From Myxococcaceae bacterium (lineage in GTDB: Bacteria > Myxococcota > Myxococcia > Myxococcales > Myxococcaceae): a stretch of DNA of 64,000 nt. Location of the stretch: contig JAEUJQ010000058.1 of NCBI GenBank assembly GCA_016793095.1, positions 62,001 to 126,000 of the forward strand, read 5' to 3'. The translations under genes and the position numbers were made by a program. The notes beneath the pieces are model-generated. The model was given only the letters and a program-made list of their open reading frames with translations, did not search any database and had not been told where the DNA came from. This document shows, in pieces, positions 53,907 through 62,435 of the stretch. The first letter of the stretch is position 1, and each line of letters starts with the position of its first letter.

Positions 53907-55279
53907 GGCAGGAAGACGAAGTCGCGCACCACGGCCATGTGCTGCATGTTCGGGGCGATGCTGTCGCCGACGAGCGCGGGCGGCGGCAGCGGGGTGAAGA
54001 CGCGGGTGTCGAAGACGAGGCCGGAGGGGAAGTACTGCGAGCCCAGCACGACCGGCGTCTCCATCGCGTGCAGCGACGGCGAGGCGAGCACCCAGTCGTA
54101 GGCGCGGTTGCGGTTGGTGCTGGTGAAGCCGTTGCCGCCGTCGGGCAGCGTGCCGTCGGTTGGCCACGGCCCGGTGACGACGACCGACGCGTCCAGGGTG
54201 CCGAGGGCAGCCTCGCCGCGGCCGTCGGTGTTGAGGTCGCCGGCGAGCACGAGGTGCGCGCCGCCAGGCACGTTGGCCGAGACGTACTGCACGAGCTCGC
54301 CCGCCTGCGCGTTGCGGTTCGCCGACGTGTTCGACAGCAGGTGCAGCGAGACGACCCACACGTCGATGGGGCCGGGCGCGTCGATGACGGCCCAGGTGAA
54401 CTCGCGGTCCGTCGTCCGGGAGTCGTTCCACTCGCCCGCGTCGACAAAGGGCCAGCGGCTGATGACGCCGTTCGGGATGCGGCCCGTCCCCCGGTGGAAG
54501 TGGAAGCCGGCGTCGAAGGTGGCGTCGACGAAGAGCGCGATCGACGCGTCGGAGTTGTCCCCGAAGTTGAACTCCTGGATCGCGACGATGTCGGGCGCGA
54601 GCGCCTGGAGAATGCGCTGGCCGTGCCCCGGGTCGTAGCTCTGCAGCATTCCGCTGGTGAGGTTGGCGGCGACAATGCGCACGCGAACGCCGCCGTCGGG
54701 CCATGGCCATCCGCCGTCCAACGCTCCGGCGTCAGCGCCGCCGTCCGAACCACCACCCGCCGAACCACCACCCGCCGAACCACCACCCGCCGAACCACCG
54801 GCCGCAGAACCACCGGCCGGACCCCCACCCGCGGAGCCACCAGCCGCGCTCCCGCCAGCCGCAGAACCGCCGGCCGCAGAACCGCCGGCCGAACTCCCAC
54901 CCGCAGAACCGCCGGCCGCAGAACCGCCGGCCGAACTCCCACCCGCAGAGCCACCCGCCGCGCTCCCACCGGCCGCAGAACCGCCAGCCGCAGAGCCACC
55001 CGCCGCGCTCCCACCGGCCGCGGAGCCACCCGCCACCGAGCCTCCCCCGACCCCGCCGCTGAACGGTACGCACTGGCCGAGCGTGCAGACGAGCCCGAGC
55101 GCGCACTCGACGCACTGCTGACCGCTGGTGCCGCACGTCGCGGTCCCTGGCTGGCGGCAGACCCCCATCACGTCGCAGCAGCCGCTGCGGCAGGTGGCGA
55201 CGGTGCACTGCGTTGACGTGCCGCACGCCGACAGCGCTGCGAGCACGACGCCACCGAAGAGAGGGACAAGGACGCGCAT
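53903..55279 (-). CDS. Cys-rich lipoprotein with EEP hydrolase domain
   Basis: 458 residues from ATG 55279. Lipobox LSAC, a 12-Cys head matching that at 49451, a GGSAA linker of about 90 residues, then an exonuclease/endonuclease/phosphatase (EEP) domain (about 185-458): RIVAANLTSG, IVAIQEFNF with the metal Glu, LAGDLNTDGRG with the Asp, DWVLAS and a final QHMAVVRDF with the His. A surface-anchored DNase, phosphatase or sphingomyelinase-like enzyme; substrate unclear. The ceramidase-like gene follows with an ATGA overlap, which hints at a lipid substrate (inference). Confidence 0.8.
   Translation of the reverse strand: MRVLVPLFGGVVLAALSACGTSTQCTVATCRSGCCDVMGVCRQPGTATCGTSGQQCVECALGLVCTLGQCVPFSGGVGGGSVAGGSAAGGSAAGGSAAGGSAAGGSAAGGSAGGSSAGGSAAGGSAGGSSAGGSAAGGSAAGGSAAGGSAGGGPAGGSAAGGSAGGGSAGGGSAGGGSDGGADAGALDGGWPWPDGGVRVRIVAANLTSGMLQSYDPGHGQRILQALAPDIVAIQEFNFGDNSDASIALFVDATFDAGFHFHRGTGRIPNGVISRWPFVDAGEWNDSRTTDREFTWAVIDAPGPIDVWVVSLHLLSNTSANRNAQAGELVQYVSANVPGGAHLVLAGDLNTDGRGEAALGTLDASVVVTGPWPTDGTLPDGGNGFTSTNRNRAYDWVLASPSLHAMETPVVLGSQYFPSGLVFDTRVFTPLPPPALVGDSIAPNMQHMAVVRDFVFLP
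54742..55044. repeat. Gly-Gly-Ser coding repeat of the EEP lipoprotein
   Basis: About twenty degenerate 15-bp units encoding GGSAA/GGSAGG in the linker. Similar to but not identical with those at 48.7 and 49.1 kb. Confidence 0.8.
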
Positions 55280-55618
55280 GCGCCTTCATAGCTCAGCACG
55301 ACACGACACGATGGAGCACTGCCGCCACGCACCCGGTGAGGTCGCGGAGCCGCCGCTCGCGTGCGCAATCTCTCCACCGTGCCGGCCGCAGCAGGTCCCG
55401 GCTTCGCTGGGTGGCAGGGTGCACTCAGGTCTCCGATGAGGACCGGAGGCCCGCCATGAGGTCTCGGCTTCTTGCGGTCTGCGTGTTGTTGCCTTCGTCG
55501 CCCGCGTCGCGACGGTGCTCGTCCCACCCCGACCAGCTCCGTCGTCCGTGAACGCTCGCGGCAGGGAGCCTTCGCCGAGCCGGCGGGCGTCCAGCTCTGG
55601 GCCGGGTCAGCTCCACCG
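55280..55618. other. 339-bp stretch without a convincing gene
   Basis: Neither strand has a recognisable gene. It contains a start with GGAGG (55445-55449) for a short frame at 55456, and the bases opposite that frame look like a decayed minus-strand tail of the MarR remnant. Confidence 0.5.
55456..55551 (+). pseudogene. Short signal-peptide frame, probably broken gene
   Basis: 31 codons from ATG 55456 with GGAGG six bases upstream. It begins MRSRLLAVCVLLPSSPA, a signal-peptide-like start, and stops at codon 32. Reading on in another frame gives a longer acceptable sequence (TSSVVRERSRQGAF, AEPAGVQLWAGSAPP) to beyond 55680, so one frameshift may have broken a small exported protein. Weak case; could also be chance. 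Confidence 0.3.
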
Positions 55619-56038
55619 TCAGCGCCACCGTCGCGTGGGCCAGCGTCGGCGTTCCGTGCGTCGGGCGAGCCTGTGTCGGTCGGTCAGCGCGACCGCAACA
55701 TCCGAGCCGCGCCCCCGGTCTCGCTCCCACCGCTCGATGAAGCCATTCTGCTGAAGGCGATTCAGGAGCCGGTGCGCGAACTGTCGCGTCACCCCGCAGG
55801 TCCTCGCGAGCTGGCTGGGGCTGCTGGACTCTCCTTCGCGAAGGTGACGCAGCAGCTCGTACTCGCGCGCGGTGAGGTGAATCGGAGACAGGTGGCGCGC
55901 AACCGCGGAACGATAGTGGCGGTCCACCCGGGTCATCAGGGCGAAGAGCCCTGGCTTCCCGAGCAAGGCACGTGGGTATCGACTGGCTGGTTCATGGTTC
56001 TCCGCCGGTGCTGCGATGGTGATGCTCCGGTGTCTCAC
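55619..56038 (-). pseudogene. MarR-family regulator remnant
   Basis: 139 codons from 56038 to TGA 55619. A winged-helix MarR core is clear (LSPIHLTAREYELLRHL, SQLARTCGVTRQFAHRLLNRL, GFIERWERDRGRGSD). The N-terminus has no good start: the only ribosome site (GGAG) precedes an ATG in another frame (MNQPVDTHVP). The C-terminus breaks off after VALTD into Arg-rich text where MarR proteins need a dimerisation helix. Damage at both ends suggests a decayed gene. Sequence errors could explain it too. Confidence 0.55.
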
Positions 56039-56109
56039 ACAGGGCTGACATCGCGCCGGGCGCTGGCCGAAAAGTGGATCTGCGCGACAGGCCTGTCACC
56101 TTCTGTCGC

Positions 56110-56403
56110 ATGAACAAGCGCCTCCTCCCCCGCCTCCGCCGTCGCCTGCAGGTGTGGCTCGGGGAGCGGCCCGCCTTCACGAGCGATGTCTCGACGGGCG
56201 GCTTCGCGCTCGAGCTGATGGCGACGCTGATGCCGGGCACGATGGTGCATGGTGAGCTGCGGGTGGGTGACAAGGAGCTCCCTTTCACCGGCACCGTCAC
56301 CTGGTCGAAGCGGGCTGAACCGAGGCTGCAGGTCCGCGGGCGGGCAGGGATCCGCTTCACCGGCATCGACCCGTCGTTCTTCGAGCTCTTCCCGGTGCGC
56401 TGA
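56110..56403 (+). CDS. PilZ-domain protein
   Basis: 97 residues from ATG 56110. PilZ marks: the RRRLQ basic stretch, then FTSDVSTGGFALEL (D-x-S-x-G-G), the beta strands GTMVHGELRVG and GTVTW, and GIRFTGI. The first Arg-x3-Arg of a canonical c-di-GMP site could be RLRRRLQVW at 9-17. PilZ proteins bind c-di-GMP and act on motility or secretion. A single-domain protein, convergent with the Kelch lipoprotein gene. A CACCTT hexamer seven bases upstream is a weaker match to the leaderless -10 set. Confidence 0.8.
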   Translation: MNKRLLPRLRRRLQVWLGERPAFTSDVSTGGFALELMATLMPGTMVHGELRVGDKELPFTGTVTWSKRAEPRLQVRGRAGIRFTGIDPSFFELFPVR

Positions 56404-56407
56404 CTGC

Positions 56408-58057
56408 TCAGGGCAGCACGCGGCCGACGACCGTGAAGCCGACGCGCGTGTTCGCCGCCCCCACGAGCGAGTTGCTGCGCAGCTGCTGCCAGGTGAAGGT
56501 GGACGAGAGGCTCCACACGTCGTTGTACAGCGTCTCGGTCTGGCCATCGTCGAAGACGCCAGACACCACCAGCCTTCGGTCCGCGACGGCCGCTCCCACG
56601 GCGTGCCTTCGAGCAGGCGGGCCCGACGGCGCGGCTCGACGCGTCCAGGTCAGGCCCACCGGGTCGAGCTCCCACACGTCGTCGAGGTGCGTGAGCGGCG
56701 GGGTGGCGGCCGTCGCGCCCCCGAACAAGAGCGGCGGTGACGCGCCTGCGAGGAACGTCGCCTGCAAGCGCGGCCCGGGGCCCGACATCATCACCCGCGC
56801 CCACGTCGTCGCCGCGGGGTCGAACACCCACGTGTCGTCGAGCACGTTGCCGTTGGCCCCCAGCCCGCCGTGCACGACGAAGCGCGGACCCTGCGGATCG
56901 AGCGTCGCAGCCGCGAACGCGCGGGCGGGCGGCGCCTGACCTGCGGCGGTCACCCGGGTCCAGGTCAGCGTCGCGACATCGAGAACGAACAGCCCACCGG
57001 TCGGAGCGCCTGCCGACGCCTCACCCCCGAACACGTACCAGCGCCGCGCCGCCCCGTCCCAGCCGGCCGCCACGCCTGTCAGCGGCGGCAGCGTCTCCCC
57101 GCTCGTCACCAGCCGTGTCCAGGTGGGCGTGGCGCCGCTGAGCGCGAGGCTCCAGACGTCGGCGGCCACCGCGCCGCTGGCGCCTGCTCCACCCACCACG
57201 AGCATGCGCGCCTCGCTCTCGTCGAACGCGGCGACGTGAAACGCGCGGGCCCCCGGCCGGCCACCGGGCGCCGCGGCGGTGATGGGCAGGAAGGAGCGCT
57301 GCCCCAACTGCAGCTCCACCAGCGTGTCGGTGACGGCGTCGTTCGTCGAGGGGCGGCCGCCGAACAGGTAGAGCTTCACGACCCTGCACTCACCTGACAC
57401 ACAGAGCTGGTCGGCTGCGCAGGCGCGGTCGCAGGCGCCGCAGTGCTGCGCCGTCGTGCGCGTGTCCGTCTCGCAGCCGTTCGCGCTCTGGCTGTCGCAG
57501 TCCCCCCGGCCCGGCATGCAGCTGCCGATGGTGCACAGCGACGTCGAACAGCGCGGGGTCGCGTCCGGTGGCGCGCACGCCACGCCGCAGGCGCCGCAGT
57601 TCGCGAGGTCCGTCGTCGTCGCGACCTCACAGCCGTTCGCGGCGCGACCGTCGCAGTTCGCGTAGCCGCCCTGGCAGGCTCCCACAGCGCACTGCCCGTT
57701 CGCGCACGCCGCCGTCGCGTTCGCCGTCGAGCACGCCTGGCCACAGGCGCCGCAGTGGGCCACGTCGCCACGCGTGTTCACCTCGCACCCGTCCGCCGGC
57801 TGGCCGTTGCAGTCCGAGAACCCCTCGCCGCACGCCAGCCTGCACGAGCCCGCCTGGCACGAGGCGACCGCGTTCTGGCTTCCGCACGCGACGCCACAGG
57901 CGCCGCAGTGCCGCGTGTCCTTCTGCACGTCGATGCACGCGCCGCTGCAGCAGGTGAGCCCCGACGCACAGTCGCGCGTCGTCAGGCACCGCTCGTTCTC
58001 GGTCGCCGGTCGCTGACAGCCCAACAGCGCGATGCCGATCACCATCCACGTCCGCAT
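56408..58057 (-). CDS. Cys-rich Kelch-repeat lipoprotein
   Basis: 549 residues from ATG 58057. Lipobox ALLGC, then about four 38-residue repeats with HCGACGxAC ... GGxxDC ... ANGCE (about 15-225), a Cys pattern known in myxobacterial surface proteins. After it comes a Kelch-type beta-propeller (about 225-549) with RWYVFGGEAS, RFVVHGGLG, PLLFGGATA and RRLVVSGVFDDG blades. A surface-exposed binding protein. TAGTCC seven bases before the start fits the leaderless set. The M15 peptidase gene ends 20 bases upstream of its start. Confidence 0.82.
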   Translation of the reverse strand: MRTWMVIGIALLGCQRPATENERCLTTRDCASGLTCCSGACIDVQKDTRHCGACGVACGSQNAVASCQAGSCRLACGEGFSDCNGQPADGCEVNTRGDVAHCGACGQACSTANATAACANGQCAVGACQGGYANCDGRAANGCEVATTTDLANCGACGVACAPPDATPRCSTSLCTIGSCMPGRGDCDSQSANGCETDTRTTAQHCGACDRACAADQLCVSGECRVVKLYLFGGRPSTNDAVTDTLVELQLGQRSFLPITAAAPGGRPGARAFHVAAFDESEARMLVVGGAGASGAVAADVWSLALSGATPTWTRLVTSGETLPPLTGVAAGWDGAARRWYVFGGEASAGAPTGGLFVLDVATLTWTRVTAAGQAPPARAFAAATLDPQGPRFVVHGGLGANGNVLDDTWVFDPAATTWARVMMSGPGPRLQATFLAGASPPLLFGGATAATPPLTHLDDVWELDPVGLTWTRRAAPSGPPARRHAVGAAVADRRLVVSGVFDDGQTETLYNDVWSLSSTFTWQQLRSNSLVGAANTRVGFTVVGRVLP

Positions 58058-58077
58058 GGAGGGCGGACTACGCGCCG

Positions 58078-58929
58078 TCACCGCCCGCCGTCCACTCCGG
58101 CGTCGAGGACCATTCCAGCGCCTCCGCGACAGAGGGGACTGAGCAGCTCCGGCCGGTACTCGAAGTGCATGGTGTCGTAGTGCAGCCAGCGCCCGCCCCA
58201 GATGAACCCCTCGGCCTCGAAGGCGTCGACGATGGCCTGCGGCACCTTGTTGTTCCACTTGAGCGGCTCGCCCCGCCGCTGCCACCGCCAGTAGTGCGCG
58301 CGATCCACGTTCAGATCGATGGCGATGCCGAAGGCGTGCGTCGAGAGGTTCTTCGAGCGGGCGATCTTCCTCCAGATGAAGGTGCCGCCGATCTCGGTGA
58401 GGAAAGGCTTGAGCTTCGGGTTCTCCTGCACCTGCGGCTCGAGGCGCGCCACCACCCGGCGCAGCGGCTCGGCCGCGAGCTCGTGGAAGGGGTAACGCAG
58501 CCCGAAGAAGCGCACCTTCGCGAGCCGATCGAACACCTCACCGCGGCTCTGCCCATAGGTCGTGAGGAAGAGCTGCTCGATGCGCACGCGGCCCGGGTCG
58601 TCGATGGCCCCCGCGTCCGACGCGTCGAGGCGCACGATGGGGCCCGCGACGTACGGCACCGCGTAGATGGACTCGAGGTCGATGACCTCCTTCGACTCCT
58701 CCTCGTCTTCTTCACCGCCGTCTCCCGGGGAGACGCCGATGTCGCGAACCGGTCGGGCCTGGGCGCGCCACGGAATGAAGGTGCCGCCGTCGATGACGAA
58801 GCCCCACCCGGCGTCGGGGCGGTGGTGGACCTCCCCCGCGTAGAAGGTCGTCAGGCACGAGAGCCCCGGCGGCGGGCCGGCGTCACGGGTGGGGGCCGCG
58901 GCGAGCAGGGCGAGGACGGCAGGCAGCAC
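58078..58929 (-). CDS. M15-family D,D-carboxypeptidase-like exported peptidase
   Basis: 283 residues from GTG 58929 (LPAVLALLAAAP signal). The M15 metallopeptidase motif STHAFGIAIDLN (S-x-H-x-x-G-x-A-x-D, zinc His and Asp) and MHFEYRPEL near the end (third ligand His) are intact, so it is a zinc D-Ala-D-Ala type carboxypeptidase or related peptidoglycan peptidase. N-terminal part has LSCLTTFYAGEVHH. Starts divergent from the CDP-alcohol transferase. An earlier in-frame extension overlaps that gene and is not coding. Confidence 0.85.
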   Translation of the reverse strand: MLPAVLALLAAAPTRDAGPPPGLSCLTTFYAGEVHHRPDAGWGFVIDGGTFIPWRAQARPVRDIGVSPGDGGEEDEEESKEVIDLESIYAVPYVAGPIVRLDASDAGAIDDPGRVRIEQLFLTTYGQSRGEVFDRLAKVRFFGLRYPFHELAAEPLRRVVARLEPQVQENPKLKPFLTEIGGTFIWRKIARSKNLSTHAFGIAIDLNVDRAHYWRWQRRGEPLKWNNKVPQAIVDAFEAEGFIWGGRWLHYDTMHFEYRPELLSPLCRGGAGMVLDAGVDGGR

Positions 58930-58987
58930 GGCCCCATCGTCGCCATGAAGGGCGCCGTCGTCGAGTTCGTGCGATGACGTCGCGCGG

Positions 58988-59572
58988 ATGCCAGCCTGGG
59001 TGCCCAACGCCATCTCGACTCTGCGCCTCTTGCTGGTGCCGGTGTGGCTGGTGTTCGCGTTCCGTGCACGCGAGGCTGCGCTCGCCGGCCTGCCGGTCGA
59101 TCGCGCCGTGCTGCTCGCGGTCTTCATCGGGCTGGGCGTGTCGGATCTCGTCGACGGCTTCATCGCGCGGCGCTTCAAGCTCGAGTCGAACTTCGGGGCC
59201 ACCCTCGACGCCATCGCTGACAAGCTGGCGCAGGTCGTGACGGTGACCTTCCTCGTCTTCCTGGGCTCGCCCGGCTTCACGCCGCTGCCGCTGTGGTTGT
59301 GGGTCGCGCTGGTGGCGCGTGACGGGGCCCTCGCCATCGGCTTCGCGCTCGTTTTCCGCAAGCACCGCGTCGTGCACGTCGAGCACCGGTGGCACGGGAA
59401 GGCGTCGAGCCTGCTCCTCTTCGGGGTCATCACGCTCGGCATCGCCGCCGCGCAGGAGGCGTTGGTCACGATCGGCTCGCTGGCCTCGCTCGTGCTGATC
59501 GTCCCCGGCACCGTCGCCTATGTGCGAGAGGGCCTGCGGCAGCTCGCCGCGCCCGCGAACCCGACGCCGTGA
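58988..59572 (+). CDS. CDP-alcohol phosphatidyltransferase
   Basis: 194 residues from ATG 58988. The family motif D-x2-DG-x2-AR-x8-G-x3-D-x3-D is exact (Asp53, Asp56, Gly57, Ala60-Arg61, Gly70, Asp74, Asp78) in an integral membrane protein of about five helices. It joins CDP-diacylglycerol with an alcohol (glycerophosphate, serine or inositol); the PgsA type is the likeliest but not settled by sequence. Divergent from the M15 peptidase with a 58-base gap. Confidence 0.9.
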   Translation: MPAWVPNAISTLRLLLVPVWLVFAFRAREAALAGLPVDRAVLLAVFIGLGVSDLVDGFIARRFKLESNFGATLDAIADKLAQVVTVTFLVFLGSPGFTPLPLWLWVALVARDGALAIGFALVFRKHRVVHVEHRWHGKASSLLLFGVITLGIAAAQEALVTIGSLASLVLIVPGTVAYVREGLRQLAAPANPTP

Positions 59573-59704
59573 GACGTCACCGCGTCCCCCATGCGCCGAG
59601 GAGCACAGGTCCGAACGAGGGCGGAGCGAGAGGCCAACGTCACGCAGCAGAAGCGCGACGCTCCCGGGCGCCTCGAGCCTGCGATGGCCGGCACTCCTGA
59701 GGTG

Positions 59705-60433
59705 TCAGCGCGACCGTCGGCGGCCCAGAAGCCCCGCGACGGCCAGCACGAGCAACAGGAACGACGCGGGGACTGAGCTGCAGCCACAGCCCATCGGCGG
59801 GTCAGGGTGGTCGTGGCCGGCGTCGGCTGGCCCCGCATCGGGGATCGGGGTGATGGTGAGGCCTCCGTCGCCCGCCGAGCCCGCGTCCGTCGACGGCCCG
59901 GCGTCCATCGAGCCCGCGTCCGTCGATCCTCCGTCCAGAGGCCCGGCGCCGGCGTCGCGCGGGAGCAACACGAGGTCGGCGCACTGGAAGTAGATGTCGT
60001 TGCCGTCTCCGTACGGCGGCTTGTCCGTCATCATCTGGATGACCTGGAGCGTGCAGTTCGTGCACGGCGTGTCGGGCAGCCTCACGCTCATCGTGTAGCG
60101 CTGGTTGGGCAGCGGCGCGTCGCGGATGTTGTCTACCAGCACGTTGAGGCCGCCGTCGGCGTCGGTGAAGGACCGCGGCGTGTAGAAGTCGGCGCCGTCG
60201 ACGTCGAAGCTGATGCGGTAGTGGCCCGGGTGGTTGATGGTCTCGTCCCAGACGACCTGAATGGTGTCGCCCGCGGTGAAGGTGGAGACGGTGGTGGTCC
60301 GCGCGTCAGTCGGGCCGCGGCCGCAGGGGCCCAGCTTCTGATCCGGGTAGCGCGGCGGCGGCATGCGCAGCGCGATGTGGGCCAGGGCCGTCGTCGACAG
60401 GAGGGTGACCGCGGCAGCAGCGATGCGAAACAT
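59705..60433 (-). CDS. SCE4755-type polysaccharide monooxygenase-like protein
   Basis: 242 residues from ATG 60433. The signal peptide is cut after Ala-Leu-Ala, leaving His19 as the mature N-terminus, followed by IALRMPPPRYPDQ: the first residue of a copper histidine brace. A second His lies in NHPGHYRISFD. Two Cys pairs (CGRGPT, PCTNCT). The C-terminus is an Asp/Ala/Gly linker then CGCSS, a hydrophobic helix and RRRSR, a MYXO-CTERM-like sorting tail. It resembles the LPMO-like group from Sorangium. Oxidative cleavage of a polysaccharide is likely but not shown. It begins 20 bases after the lipoprotein stop. Confidence 0.75.
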   Translation of the reverse strand: MFRIAAAAVTLLSTTALAHIALRMPPPRYPDQKLGPCGRGPTDARTTTVSTFTAGDTIQVVWDETINHPGHYRISFDVDGADFYTPRSFTDADGGLNVLVDNIRDAPLPNQRYTMSVRLPDTPCTNCTLQVIQMMTDKPPYGDGNDIYFQCADLVLLPRDAGAGPLDGGSTDAGSMDAGPSTDAGSAGDGGLTITPIPDAGPADAGHDHPDPPMGCGCSSVPASFLLLVLAVAGLLGRRRSR

Positions 60434-60453
60434 GAGACCTCGTGGTTCAGCGC

Positions 60454-62313
60454 TCAGGGGACGCAGGCGGGCGGCGTGGGCTGGTTCGGCGCCCGGAAGC
60501 GCTGCCCCGAGTAGCACTGGTCGGCCACCCCGGCGACGCAGATGGGCCCGGCGGGCGTGCTCTGCGGGGAGCCGTACGCGCAGACGCCGGTGATGGGATG
60601 AGGACGCAGACAGAGCTGGCTCCGCAGGTGATCCCTGAAGGCGGTCTCGAGCGTGGCGCCGAGGAATGCGGGGAGCGTGTTCTGCAGAAACGACTCGGCC
60701 TGAGAGCGCACAAAGCCATCGATGATGTTCTGCCAGCAGAAGAAGGGACCTGAGAACCGGATCTGCAGGTTGGCCGGCGGCGCGAGGTCCACCAGAACGC
60801 CGCCATCGGGCTCATCGACGCGGAATGAGAACGACATGTTGACGAACATGGGCCCGCTCGAAAACGGCGTCGGACCCGAACACCCGCCCGGGTTGTACGC
60901 CACGCCTCCCTGAAAAGTGCCGGTGAAGCTGTCGGTCACGATGGGGATGTGGGGGACCAGGACCGGCACCGTGCCCGAGGCCTGCAGCTGCCCGTTCAGG
61001 ACGTTGATGTTGAAGCCGTAGCCCGGTTGGTCGAACAGCAGGTGCATCTCACAGCGCGGGGGCGCGGAGAAGCCGCAGACCTCCATGTCGATACCGCCGC
61101 TCGACCAGATCTGCCTCGGGACACGCACCACGACGAGGCCCGCGTCGAGCGTGTTCCCAAGCAACGCCCGGCTCGTCAGGTCGGCGTCGATCGAATAGCG
61201 GCAGCCCGACAAGAAACAGCCCCCGATGGAGCACGGGTTCGAGTCGTCACACTGGGCCGGGAGGGGAACCGGCGGGCTCGGACAGAGGCTGCTGACGCCG
61301 GTACAGGTCTGCGGTGGGCGGCAGATGTCGGTCTGACGGCAGATGACGCCGGCATCGACGAGCGGCCTGGCGGGGCAGACGACGGACGCGCCCGTGCAGG
61401 TCGCCTGCAGGTCGCACCCACCGCCGTCAGGGCCGCACAGCACGCCGCTGTCTCGCAGCCGGTCCGGCGGGCAGGCCGCGCTCGTGCCCAGGCACCGCTC
61501 TTCGACGTCGCACGGGCCTGCCGCCGCACGACAGAGGACGCCCGCGTCGAGGAAGGGCCGAGCAGGGCAGGCCGGCCCGAGGCCGTTGCACACCGCCGCG
61601 CGATCGCAGACGTCCGTCGCAGCCGCGCACTGGGTTCCGCTCAGAAACGAGTCCGGGGGACACATCATCCCGACTCCGTTGCAGCGCTCCTCCGAGTCGC
61701 AGACTCCGGCGGCTGCGCGGCAGAGCACACCCGCGTCAACCGGCACCGAGGAGCAGACGCCCGTCAGCGGCTGACAGCGGGGCGCAGTGCAACCGGTCGG
61801 GGGGCCACAGTCCTGGTCGCGTGTACACCCGCCGCCAGCCCCTCCACCGCCTCCGCCCATCGCGCCGCCGCTCGAACCGCCAGCCGTTCCACCTGCGTCG
61901 CCACCAGCCGCTCCGCCGGCCGTTCCGCCCGCATCGCCTCCGCCCGTTCCACCCGACGACCCACCCGCGGTGCCGCCCGCGACGCCACCGGCCGTACCGC
62001 CCGCGACGCCACCAGCCGTGCCGCCCGAGACGCCGCCAGCCGTGCCACCCGAGACGCCGCCAGCCGTGCCACCGGCGACGCCGCCGCTCGTGCCACCCGC
62101 GGCGCCACCTGCCACGCCGCCACCCCGGCCGCCTGCGACGCCCCCGCCGGTGACTCCGCCGTCACTGGCCGTGCACTGCCCGGCGACGCAGACGAAGTCT
62201 CGCGGACAGTTGTCGGACGTGCTGCAGGGGATGACCGAGAAGTCCGGAGCGCAACTGAGAACCACCAGCCCCAGGGCGAACAGCCAGAGCCGGAGAGGAG
62301 TCGAGGGAGACAT
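60454..62313 (-). CDS. Cys-rich lipoprotein with Gly/Thr/Ala linker
   Basis: 619 residues from ATG 62313. Lipobox VVLSC, a short Cys segment (CSTSDNCPRDFVCVAGQC), a GGTAGG linker of about 120 residues, then about six CxxxxCxxxxxxC repeats (CRAAAGVCDSEERC, CAAATDVCDRAAVC and so on) and a 230-residue C-terminal globular domain rich in aromatic and Pro residues. It is followed by the LPMO-like gene and is probably co-expressed; perhaps a substrate-binding surface partner. Not recognised. Confidence 0.78.
   Translation of the reverse strand: MSPSTPLRLWLFALGLVVLSCAPDFSVIPCSTSDNCPRDFVCVAGQCTASDGGVTGGGVAGGRGGGVAGGAAGGTSGGVAGGTAGGVSGGTAGGVSGGTAGGVAGGTAGGVAGGTAGGSSGGTGGGDAGGTAGGAAGGDAGGTAGGSSGGAMGGGGGGAGGGCTRDQDCGPPTGCTAPRCQPLTGVCSSVPVDAGVLCRAAAGVCDSEERCNGVGMMCPPDSFLSGTQCAAATDVCDRAAVCNGLGPACPARPFLDAGVLCRAAAGPCDVEERCLGTSAACPPDRLRDSGVLCGPDGGGCDLQATCTGASVVCPARPLVDAGVICRQTDICRPPQTCTGVSSLCPSPPVPLPAQCDDSNPCSIGGCFLSGCRYSIDADLTSRALLGNTLDAGLVVVRVPRQIWSSGGIDMEVCGFSAPPRCEMHLLFDQPGYGFNINVLNGQLQASGTVPVLVPHIPIVTDSFTGTFQGGVAYNPGGCSGPTPFSSGPMFVNMSFSFRVDEPDGGVLVDLAPPANLQIRFSGPFFCWQNIIDGFVRSQAESFLQNTLPAFLGATLETAFRDHLRSQLCLRPHPITGVCAYGSPQSTPAGPICVAGVADQCYSGQRFRAPNQPTPPACVP
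61848..62158. repeat. Gly/Thr/Ala linker repeat region
   Basis: Degenerate 12-15 bp tandem units encoding GG(T/S)(A/S)GG(V/D) in the lipoprotein at 62313. Highly similar units side by side. Confidence 0.8.
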
Positions 62314-62435
62314 GGGAGCACCAGCTCATCGGCCTGAGCCAGCCGAAAGCTACCACCGTTCGTGAGGACGCGCTGCACCGTCGCCCGGGCTCCTTTGCGC
62401 TTCCGCCCCGGGCTCCGGCGCGCGAGGGTCAGGCA

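Noticed and set aside
60949..62337. Plus-strand frame opposite the Cys-rich lipoprotein
   Set aside because: Antisense, with Arg/Ala/Thr repeats mirroring the linker.
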